Positions 40,546 through 49,400 of a DNA stretch of 52,242 bases are shown here, in pieces. Origin of the DNA: Coemansia sp. RSA 1804 (taxonomy: Eukaryota > Kickxellomycota > Kickxellomycetes > Kickxellales > Kickxellaceae); the NCBI GenBank assembly GCA_027578815.1, contig JANBTH010000030.1, forward strand, positions 1 through 52,242. Reading direction: 5' to 3'. The notes beneath the pieces are model-generated. The model was given only the letters and a program-made list of their open reading frames with translations, did not search any database and was not told the origin of the DNA. Made by a program: the position numbers and the translations under genes. The stretch's first letter is position 1; every line of letters begins with the position of its first letter.

Positions 40546-41565
40546 ATGAACCCGTTGAAGATCACTCTTAGCATCGCAGCCATTGCTGCTGCCGTTCTTG
40601 CAGCTCCTCACTACGACGTGACTGCCCCGGCACCCAGCGACATCTACTCGGCGCCCGCCCCTGGCTACAGCGCCATCCCGGTTCCTCCTGTTGAGGGCAC
40701 CACCGTTGTTGACTACTCCACCGAGGTCCCCGCCGAGTCGACCCCTGAGGTCCCTGCCGAGTCTACCCCTGCTGAGGAGACCACCGTCGAGGACTACACC
40801 ACCGAGGTCCCTGCCGAGAGCACCCCCGAGGAGTCTGCCCCTGCAGAGGAGACCACTCCCGAGGAGTCCGCTCCTGGCTACAGCGCCGTCCCAGTCCCAT
40901 CCGACGAGGAGACCACCCCCGAGGGCACCACCGTCGAGGACTACACCACCGCTGTTCCTGACGAGACCACCCCCGAGGAGGAGGCGCCTACCAGCACCCC
41001 TCCGGCCAAGTGCATTCCCCGCCCAACCCCCTCCACCCCTGCCGAGGAGACCACTCCTGCTCAGGAGACCACCGTCGAGGACTACACCACCGAGGTTCCT
41101 GCCGAGAGCACTCCCGAGGAGTCCGCCCCTGGCTACACCGCCGTCCCAGTCCCCTCGGACGAGGAGAGCTCTCCTGCTGAGGAGACCACCGTCGAGGACT
41201 ACACCACCGAGGTCCCCGCCGAGTCCTCTCCTGAGGAGTCCGCCCCTGTTGAGGAGACCACTCCCGAGGAGTCTGCTCCTGGATACAGCGCTGCCCCTGT
41301 TCCCTCGGACGAGGAGAGCTCTCCTGCCGAGGAGACCACCGTCGAGGACTACACCACTGAGGTTCCTGCCGAGAGCACTCCCGAGGAGTCCGCTCCCGCG
41401 CCAGGCTACAGCGCCGCCCCAGTCCCAACTGAGGAGGAGACCACCCCTGCTGAGGAGACCACCGTCGAGGACTACACCACCGCTGTCCCTGACGAGTCTA
41501 CCCCTGAGGAGGCTGCCACCACATCCAACATCTACAACGCCATTCCTCCTCCCCCTGCCTACTAA
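40546..41565 (+). CDS. Repetitive acidic secreted protein, Pro/Thr/Glu/Ser-rich
   Basis: 339 residues; no known enzyme domain. A signal peptide MNPLKITLSIAAIAAAVLA is followed by the mature start APHYDVTAP. The body is built from imperfect repeats: TTVEDYTTEVPAESTPEE occurs in six copies or near copies, plus one degenerate copy near the start (TTVVDYSTEVP). These alternate with SAPGYSAVPVPSDEE units. There is one Cys (AKCIPRP) in a short interruption. It is strongly acidic and rich in Thr, Ser and Pro, so heavy O-mannosylation is likely. No C-terminal GPI-type hydrophobic tail is present (ends NAIPPPPAY). A mucin-like or wall-associated matrix protein is inferred. Strong codon bias (GAG, ACC, GCC) and a TATA box suggest high expression. 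Confidence 0.88.
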   Translation: MNPLKITLSIAAIAAAVLAAPHYDVTAPAPSDIYSAPAPGYSAIPVPPVEGTTVVDYSTEVPAESTPEVPAESTPAEETTVEDYTTEVPAESTPEESAPAEETTPEESAPGYSAVPVPSDEETTPEGTTVEDYTTAVPDETTPEEEAPTSTPPAKCIPRPTPSTPAEETTPAQETTVEDYTTEVPAESTPEESAPGYTAVPVPSDEESSPAEETTVEDYTTEVPAESSPEESAPVEETTPEESAPGYSAAPVPSDEESSPAEETTVEDYTTEVPAESTPEESAPAPGYSAAPVPTEEETTPAEETTVEDYTTAVPDESTPEEAATTSNIYNAIPPPPAY

Positions 41566-42172
41566 GCAAGCAGGAGTTTATAGCGCGAAAAAGGAAAAAG
41601 AATAGGACAGGGGGGATTTGCTAGTTCGTTAGTTCCACCTTTTTTTTTCTTTCCTTCTTTTTCTCGTTTTAGGATTTTTGGCTGGTTTGGTTGTTTGGTT
41701 TTGCTCGTTCTTTTCTCTCTCAATGGGCCAGTGTGTGCATTCACTTCAACTTCTTTCTTTTTCTTCTACTCAAATTTTCCCTGTCTTCTACATAAATCGA
41801 TATGAATAATATTTAAAAACAAAAAAAAACCTAAACCTAAATGTAAATGTTGGATTGATATGTGGGACATGGAAACATACATTATCTCAGTGGGAAAACA
41901 GTAGATTTGTTGCTTGGATCATCCCTCCTCTCAAGGCAATCAGGTGCGTTCAGCCCATAGACACGGTACCTACCTTTGCTTGGCGAAGAGAATAGATCAA
42001 TCCACCACCAACCCACCGGTACTTCAGTTTTAATCACTACATATTTCAATGCATTTCGCTCTTTTATATCTGTTCCATCTCAACACGCTTTCATTTTCCC
42101 TGCTTTCTTGTTTTTGTGACGGAAGAGAAAACAAAACGATACAAAGCAAAGCGAAGCTAGAATACGCGAAAG
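41566..42172. other. Intergenic between secreted protein and CMTR1-like gene
   Basis: 607 bases. The first part is a T-rich 3' UTR-like region and the rest should be the promoter of the 42173 gene. No coding frame or repeat of note. Confidence 0.5.
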
Positions 42173-43864
42173 ATGGCCAGCGGCTTTGATGAAAACGAAC
42201 CACTGTTCAGTGACCATGACCCAAACTACAGGGACACACATATTAACTCTGGCGTGCCGCCGCCCAGACTGCACGAGCTGCCCAGACACTCCGCCAACGC
42301 TAACAGAAGATACGCTCCATCTCATCCTCAGCAGCAGCAGCAGCAGCACCAGTACCAGCAGCCGATCCAGCGCCAGCAGCCGATCCAGCGCCAGCAGCCG
42401 ATCCAGCGCCAGCCGCAGATGCGGCAGGTGAGCGCGGGCAACCAGATCAGGGAAAGCCTGCAGAACTGCCGTCTTTCGGCGGCGGCAGCAGCAGGAGACA
42501 CGAGGGGCTGCATCTACCGAGTGGCCAGCGCCGCCAGCAGACATGGGAATAACAAGGGGGAGGAGCCAAAGGAGGCAACGGGGTTTATCCAAGACCTGTC
42601 GTCGGCCAACTGGCTTCGGATGGCAAGCGACAGGGACGATCCGCGCGGGCGGCAAGCGAACTCGCGGCTATGCGACATTGGGCTGGTGCAGGAGGTAGAC
42701 CGCCTGAAGTCCACGCTAAGCAGGCAGGTGGCGCCCGGCGCGTTCGATGCCGCGCGCTGCCAAACTAACATGTACGCGGGTCTGCTGTCGCTCCCAAGCG
42801 GCTCGAGGTTTGTCAGCGCCTCGGCCGTGGCGCTCGGGCATCTCGATTTCCTCGTGCCGGTGGTCGCCATGTATCTGGACCGCGATGGTGGATCATTGTC
42901 GTCGCCACCGTTTCGGTTTGCGGATCTGGGGAGCGAGCGCGGCGGCTGCGCGGAGTACGTGTTGTGGAGGGCCGCTACCAGCAAAGGAAGGGCGGCCCAT
43001 ACGTTGTCCGGTGGAGATGATGCATTCTCTGTCCACGGGTGGTATTTCGACACGAACAGCCATCGTGGGCCACAAGAAACAACACCGACAGCTGATGCTG
43101 GCAGCGGGTTGTCTCTTGGCGACATGCGTGTGCAGTGCGATGCGGCTAACCGGCTAACCGTAGTGGCCCAGGCCGACGCTTCCACCACCGGTGGCGGCTC
43201 CGGGATCACAAGCGAAGCGAACATCGATGCGTTTGTTCGCCAGGTGCAGACCGAAGCTTCGCGGTCTCCAGGCGGCAGCCAGGCCGCCGGCATCGACCTG
43301 GTTGTTGGCGAAGCATGCTACAGCCAAGACGACCTGGCCATGGACCACGAAAAGGGACAGTACACATTCACGCTGGCCCAAACAATCATCGCGCTGCAGC
43401 TCCTGCGTCCGGGCGGCTCGTTCGTGTTCAAGCTGTTTGACATAACCACGCCGCCAACGGCGGAGATGCTGTTTGTGCTCAGCGCCTGCTTCGAGTCCGT
43501 GGATATCGTACGGTCCCTGGTCAGCAGGCCGACGAGTTCCGAGCGATTCGTGGTGTGCAGGGGACTAACAGCCATCGACACCCAGTGGGCTGCGCTGCAC
43601 ATGCGCACGGCTCTGAATAGGATCAACTCGGGGAACTTCAAGCTGTCGCATATCCTGTCCTGGACCAAAGTCATGGACGACCACCGGTTTATCGGTTCGC
43701 TGAGAGATGCGAACACCGAGATCGCACACGCGCAGCTGGCCATGCTTAAAGGTGTTGCCGAGATCACGCTGGGTCATAAGCAGGTGGCCGATAAGAGTCT
43801 GGAGCAGAAGAGCGCTGCAACCAGGTGCCTCGATGAGTGGGGGCTATTGCGGTTCAAGAAATGA
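42173..43864 (+). CDS. CMTR1-like FtsJ/RrmJ-fold protein, divergent cap methyltransferase
   Basis: 563 residues, one exon. The N-terminus has polyglutamine and a threefold QPIQRQ repeat (18-bp DNA unit at about 42360-42412). The core resembles cap-specific mRNA 2'-O-methyltransferase 1: RFADLGSERGGCAEYVLWRA near 245, a Rossmann-type core ending QTIIALQLLRPGGSFVFKLFD near 418, and SRPTSSERFVVCRGL near 455. Relative to the K-D-K catalytic set of CMTR1, the last Lys (FKLFD) and the following Glu (SSER) are kept. The Asp position reads VVGEACY with Glu, and the first Lys position (SASAVALGHLDF) appears to be Ala. The SAM loop is SERGG rather than AGPGG. It may be a non-catalytic or altered homolog. 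Residue matching is from memory of the family, not from an alignment. Confidence 0.72.
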   Translation: MASGFDENEPLFSDHDPNYRDTHINSGVPPPRLHELPRHSANANRRYAPSHPQQQQQQHQYQQPIQRQQPIQRQQPIQRQPQMRQVSAGNQIRESLQNCRLSAAAAAGDTRGCIYRVASAASRHGNNKGEEPKEATGFIQDLSSANWLRMASDRDDPRGRQANSRLCDIGLVQEVDRLKSTLSRQVAPGAFDAARCQTNMYAGLLSLPSGSRFVSASAVALGHLDFLVPVVAMYLDRDGGSLSSPPFRFADLGSERGGCAEYVLWRAATSKGRAAHTLSGGDDAFSVHGWYFDTNSHRGPQETTPTADAGSGLSLGDMRVQCDAANRLTVVAQADASTTGGGSGITSEANIDAFVRQVQTEASRSPGGSQAAGIDLVVGEACYSQDDLAMDHEKGQYTFTLAQTIIALQLLRPGGSFVFKLFDITTPPTAEMLFVLSACFESVDIVRSLVSRPTSSERFVVCRGLTAIDTQWAALHMRTALNRINSGNFKLSHILSWTKVMDDHRFIGSLRDANTEIAHAQLAMLKGVAEITLGHKQVADKSLEQKSAATRCLDEWGLLRFKK

Positions 43865-43963
43865 GAGAGATGTCCTCCATATATATAATTAAAGAAGAAT
43901 AGAAAAAACCACAATGACTGCGGTATACAAATATGCCTTGGCTATCCGATCCGTTTCCTGCGC

Positions 43964-44332
43964 TCATTCCGCAGCGGTCGCCTGCATCGACTTTATCATG
44001 TCCTTCAGGTTGCCGGTCGCCTCCTCCAGATCGCGCTCAACAAACTTCTTCTTCTTCTCGAGGGCCTCGACGAGGGCCCTGCTGTCTTCAGAGGACTTGT
44101 TGATGTCCTTCAGCAGGTCGTCCTTGTTCTCCTGGATAAACATCTTGCCCATCGACTTGTATACCGGCACGCTGGTGTCCAGCCCCTCGATCTCGCGCTT
44201 GGTCAGCGCTGCCAAGCGGCTTTCGCGCTGGTTGGTGCTTACTTGCACATCGATCTGATCCAGCTGTTTCCGGCAGTCCTGGATCTTCTGCGTGATTCGC
44301 ATGTACACCTGCTGTGCTGTGTCCTCCGACAT
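43964..44332 (-). CDS. PFD1: Prefoldin subunit 1
   Basis: 122 residues, one exon. It is a beta-type subunit of the hexameric prefoldin chaperone, which passes actin and tubulin to the CCT chaperonin. The sequence is two long coiled-coil helices (QQVYMRITQKIQDCRKQLDQ and the Lys/Glu-rich C-terminal helix) joined by a beta-hairpin region with REIEGLDTSVPVYKSMGKMF, which is the prefoldin 1 signature. Length is normal. It is tail-to-tail with the CMTR1-like gene, only 99 bases apart. Confidence 0.93.
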   Translation of the reverse strand: MSEDTAQQVYMRITQKIQDCRKQLDQIDVQVSTNQRESRLAALTKREIEGLDTSVPVYKSMGKMFIQENKDDLLKDINKSSEDSRALVEALEKKKKFVERDLEEATGNLKDMIKSMQATAAE

Positions 44333-44691
44333 TCTCTTTCTTCTTTTCTATCAACTAGTGTATAGTAGAGGTGAATAAGCTCAAGTCAGATGTATGAGAA
44401 TGCGGGTGTCTGGTATGGTATGCTGGCCTCTTTTCCTCTTTTGCACAGACATCTGAGAGAAATTGGGATGTACAAATAAAAGTGACACATGCTGCCAAAA
44501 ACTTGTGGGACGAATTGCTATTGCCCCTTTTTAGATCCAGCAACTAAGAAGAAATCTTGCAAAAAGAAAGCTGTAGAACTTACAGGGAGACACAAAAGGT
44601 GGGGAAGGAGAAGAGTAAGTGTGGTGTTTGGGCAAAAAAAGAACAATAAAAGAAAGAAACACGATAAGAAATGTTTATTTAATTGCTTTTT
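44333..44691. other. Intergenic between prefoldin 1 and uL29
   Basis: 359 bases between two minus-strand genes. The left part should be the prefoldin 1 promoter and the right part the uL29 3' untranslated region. No other feature seen. Confidence 0.45.
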
Positions 44692-45799
44692 TTAGGCCTT
44701 GACGGCAAACTCGCGAGCAGGGAAGTGGATGTCCTTCTTCTGCTGACGAACAGTCTTGCGCGAGAGCTCGTGCTTGTTAAGCGCACGACGGAGGGCGCGG
44801 GTCTTCTTGACACGGAGATCCTTGGGAATGTGCTTCTTGCCGGCATACTTGGCACGAGCATCGGCGCGAGTCTGCTGCGTGATGGTGGTCAGCACACGAG
44901 CAATGTTCTTGCGAACCTCGCGGATCTTTCCGCCCTTTGCTGCTGCCGTTCCGGCAACCTGCTGCACTTTGAGATCCAGAAGCTCGCGCTTGTACTGATC
45001 CAGTGTCTGGCTGAGCTCGGCCGCAGACTTTTCGCGAAGTTCAGCGTTCTTAACCTTGGACTACAAGTAAATAAATTAGCAAAAGACAGCACCAGCGCCA
45101 ATAGTCGCGGCAACGGTGGGTTTGTCACGGTCAGCATCAGAGTAAAAGAACATAATTAGTGGCATAGTTGTTCGTCTCACTTGCCAATCAAAACAGCGTT
45201 AAATGCAGAGAGAAAGACGCAGGCTGCAAAAGAGCATCCGCGGCAGGGAGGCGAATTGAGAGAACTCAAGGAAAGCAGAGCATCTGAGCCAGGGAGAAGG
45301 ATCTTTCCGTACGCTTTGTCCTCAACTAGCGCACACGAACGCAAAACCACAAAACACCCACTAACGAACGTCTTTTCCGGAAAAGAACTGCCTCCAGCAT
45401 CCATAAATGCCATATTACACGCTCTGCCAGGGGTAATTGACCGCCTTTAGCTATTTACGCCTGCTGCAATACAAATGCATTTCAAACGGCTCTGCTCTGT
45501 TTCCACTTTGCCAAAGAACAAGCAATGCGAACAAACCCCCAGAATTTGAATTTAAACGGAAATGCAGATTCAAATGCTCTCCAGGGCTGCGCAAAAAGTA
45601 ATCATCGTTATCCATCGCGCAATAAAGCCGCATCCATTGCAACGTAGAAAACCAAGTCCTCGCATCCATCGTACTAATCGTTCTCTTATCCCTCCCCCCC
45701 CCCGATGCTCTCTGCTGCTTCTGCTGCCGTTTCTAACGTTCGTAGTCAATGGCGTATCCATCAAGAAAATAGCCCCACCACTGCGCGAATCCTTACCAT
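44692..45799 (-). CDS. RPL35: 60S ribosomal protein uL29 (L35), ATG-only first exon
   Basis: Component of the large subunit at the exit tunnel. The main exon, 45060-44692, encodes 122 residues: SKVKNAELREKSAAEL, then IREVRKNIARVLTTITQQTR, KKHIPKDLRVKKTRALRRAL, ending AREFAVKA. It follows an in-frame stop inside the acceptor TTTACTTGTAG and needs an upstream start. The best candidate is CAAAATG at 45799-45797 followed directly by GTAAGG, giving the expected start MSKVK and 123 residues with a 736-nt intron. Such tiny first exons with a long first intron are common in ribosomal protein genes. A nearer alternative (ATGCTGACC, 45137-45129) has a poor donor. The product is certain; exon 1 is inferred. 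Confidence 0.85.
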
Positions 45800-46403
45800 T
45801 TTGATGCTTCAAAAGTGTATGCCTAACAAAATAAATTCCAGTTTTTTGAAGGTAGAGAGAAAGAATCACCACTATCAATATCTTGTTGTTCTTTTGCTGC
45901 CAAAAAAACGATGCTTGATACACACGCATTTTAAACATCTCTTTCCGATCAAATCAGCGAGATCACGGAGATCAACGCGTTTTCATTGAACTGATTGATG
46001 GTGATGCCGTTTATGCACATTTCTAAACCCCATTGTCTGTTTGGTGTCAGCTAAAAAGCGCTGGAATGGCACAACAAGGAAAGCTCTGCGACGCTTCGTC
46101 ACTCTTTTCTTTGCATTCGGGTAGCGAGATTATACGATACGTTGTTGTTTCTTATTTTAATTCTGTTTATTGCACTGCTGCGTTTTCGGGTTCCTGTTCC
46201 TGTATTTGTTTTATTTTTCCCTTTTCAATATTTTGCGCTGGTGCGCCTTAATTCAACGATATTCATCTGTTGTACATTCTAAACACATTAACCGCTCTCA
46301 TCTAAAGCTGTGCTACATGGTTTCACCCAGTATATTCATTTAGCTATTCTACTCTAGTCAAAAACAGCAGCAGCAGCAGCAGCAGCGGGAATTGGAATTA
46401 AAG
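45800..46403. promoter_or_regulatory. Divergent intergenic region, uL29 / MON2
   Basis: 604 bases shared by the uL29 and MON2 promoters. A CAG run (seven units, 46365-46386) lies 18 bases before the MON2 start, so it is in the MON2 leader. Confidence 0.5.
46365..46386. repeat. CAG trinucleotide run in MON2 leader
   Basis: Seven CAG units ending 17 bases before the MON2 ATG. They are outside the coding frame. Confidence 0.9.
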
Positions 46404-49400
46404 ATGGCTACGACCAATCTCGGCACACTGCTGGCAAATGAACTTCAAAGCCTGTCGACCGAGGCCAGACGCAAACACCCAGACGTGAAGGAAGCCGCCG
46501 AGCGCGTTATAATTGTACTGCGTGGAATAAAGTCCACGTCATCGCTTCAAATAGCATCTGAGCTGGCAAAGTCCGAGCAGGTCATCCGTCCATTTGTGTT
46601 AGCATGCAAGACAAGTAACCAGAAGCTGGTGGCTGCTGCAGTGCAGTGTATGCAGCTACTGATTTCACACCAAGCGATATCGCCCGGATCAATTCGTGAG
46701 TCGCTCAATACGCTCAATACGGTGCTTGATTTTGGCGTCGATATCCAAGTCAAGGTCCTGCAAATGGTCTTGCCACTTGTTAGCAGATACTCGGGCGACG
46801 TTTATGGGGAGACGCTGGTAGAGGCTTTCCACACCTGCATTTCGTTGCAGCGATCGAGGGATCCGATAGTAAGTAACACTGCGGCAGCCATGCTTCGACA
46901 AATCGTTGTTTCCGTCTTTGATCGTGTGGTGGCGGAGGATCGGGAACTTGGTAATGATGAACAGGCTGAAAATGGCGAGAATGGCAAGGCGCGGGACACT
47001 AGCGAACAAGACATGACACGCCGGTATGCAAAGGACGCCTTTTTTGTTCTCCAGGATCTTTGTTTGTTGGCAGCCGACAGCGAGCCAATTTTCATTCGGG
47101 ACAGTCTACTCGACAAGGGATTGGTTTTGGAGCTGCTTGAATCAGTGCTTGTTAACCATGCACATGTTGTTGCTCGCCATACAGCAATGGCCCAGATCCT
47201 TCGTGAGCGTCTGGCGCCGTTCTTTGTCAACTTTTTTGCCGAAAAGGCGCCCTTTCCGTTGGTTGTAAGAAGCGTTCGTATCGTTTGGCTGCTCATTCGC
47301 TACTTGCACCAGGACTTCTTGCCTGAATGCGAGATTTTCCTGTCTGTCCTGACCAGACTTATTGACCCCGGATCCGGGAGTGCCAGTAACCAGACTGCTG
47401 CGTCAAATCGCTCTGCGCCTGGAAGCCGCCGTGCGTCGATATCTGGCCAGCGCAACGCCACGGTTGCTATGCTTTCGGCAAAGACAATTGTTTCAGCCAG
47501 TGGGTTCCCCATGTTCTATCGCGTTCTTGCAATGGAGGTCGTGAAAAATGTAATGCGCAGTCCTGAGCTGCTGCACCAACTGTACTTGCAGTACGATGGC
47601 CAGCCTGTGCAGCAGAACGATAAGGATCCCAGCAGCAAGGATGAGGACTGCCATGTTGTGCGTGATATGATTTCGGCAGTCAGTAAAGTAGCCAACGAAA
47701 GACCCGATATCCGCGCCGACAGCGCTGAAGGAATTCCCAGTGCGTTTGCAGACGGACATGCCACAGAGCCTACATCAACAACTTCAACAGGAGCAACAAG
47801 TACTGAGGCGCCAAGTGCAGCCAAAGCGTCGCAGGTCGGCGCACATAATAGCTGCACTCGGATAGAAATGCACCAGCTTTTGGATAAACAAGACCCGCCC
47901 AACATCCCCGACACATACCTGTTCTATCTCTCGCTTTTGGCAATTGCGGGAGCAGTGGATGGGATATCAGCGCATATTCTGGCCACTTGCAGCAAAAATC
48001 ATACCTGTTCGGTAGGCGTGTCTCATGTCGATGTCAAGAGTTCGACACATCAGGTAAAAAAGGTCGTAGTCAGTATCACTGAATCTGTCCTTGGAACAAG
48101 TATTGCATTGGAATCGAAGGATGCGAGGATGCGTGCGATTAGCGATATTGCTGTGCAGACATGGCCAATGCTTCTTTCTGCGTATTCGTTTTTCCTTGGT
48201 GTGAGACTTGATGATGAGCTGTTCAACCAGACCATTGACACTATGCAAAAGTTTGCTCAGGTGTGTGGTGCGCTTGGGCTGGTTGAGGCTCGCAACGCTG
48301 TTCTGACATTAATGTGTCGTAGCTGTTTGCCTCAGACAGCTATTGTTGACCACGAGAAGCATGTGCAGAGCCTGAATAGCGCCAAGTCGTCTCCCTCGCT
48401 GGCGCCAGTCGCCGAATCTGCTGCTGAGGACACTGCCGATGCTTCTTCTTTGGATAGCGGAGAGACAACCCCAAAGCAGTATGCGCGGCCACTGGTTACC
48501 GAGTCGCTAGTTGGGTTGTCATTTACAATCAATGCTCGGCAGGTGCAGTGCTTGCGTGCAATTATTAGCTGTGCAATATATCTGGCACCGGTGCTTGGAC
48601 CAATGTGGTACCCTGTAGTGGTAACCATGCAGCAGGCTGAAGAGGTTTTGTACCAAAGCAACCGCGGCGTCCAGACCTCCTTGCATGGCAGTGCAGGCGG
48701 CAATGGCGCCGTTAATGCTAATGGAACCGCAGCTGCAAGTAATACTAATACTGGCAGCACACATGGTGGTGGCAGAGCAGCCACCGGTCGTCGTGGAAGC
48801 GTCTCATCTTCCGCAATGCCAACGGTGGGTAATGACGGATCCGCCGTTCTGGCAGAGCTGTTTGTGGTCCATAACGAGTACGCAAAGCTGTTTTCTTTTG
48901 TCCGAATGACCGGAAATGATGCATTTACATGGGTGGTGCGTGCTTTGTGTCTGCTTGGCTCTGATCTCAGCAGCGTCCCGATCTGGAACCCGCTGTCTGA
49001 ATATGCAGCGCAGATGCGTGGGGTTAGTGGGCTGCTACATCGTCGTATTAGCGCAGCCATGAACCGCCCGACCTTTGCTGTTGAAAAGCTTCGCGATTTT
49101 GCGGTTTCCAATATTGACTTGTTGCTGGGAGCCACCACCACCACCACCACTGACGCTCGCATCTACGATAGCGAGATGCGAGACGAAGCATGGTCTGCCA
49201 TAATGTACCACCTGTTGGGAACAGCAACCTTTGTTCGAACGCCATCGCCGATTCGTACACAGTCATGCGAGGCTCTTTCGGACGTTGTCATAGCAGCCAT
49301 GGAGCTTGTTTCGCGTGTTGACATTGCACGGAGCGACAATGGAGAAGCTGGAGACATTGAGCTCGGCAAGGAGTTTGCTGCCAATGTGGCAACGGGCGAT

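Noticed and set aside
40691..41605. 304-codon frame in the +1 frame of the repetitive secreted protein
   Set aside because: It is a by-product of repeated codons. It is Pro/Arg/Ser-only, without a signal peptide, while the 40546 frame has one and a TATA box.
45129..45137. Nearby ATGCTGACC as first exon of uL29
   Set aside because: The donor would be GTGACA and the start MLTSKVK is unlike the family. ATG|GTAAGG at 45799 gives MSKVK.
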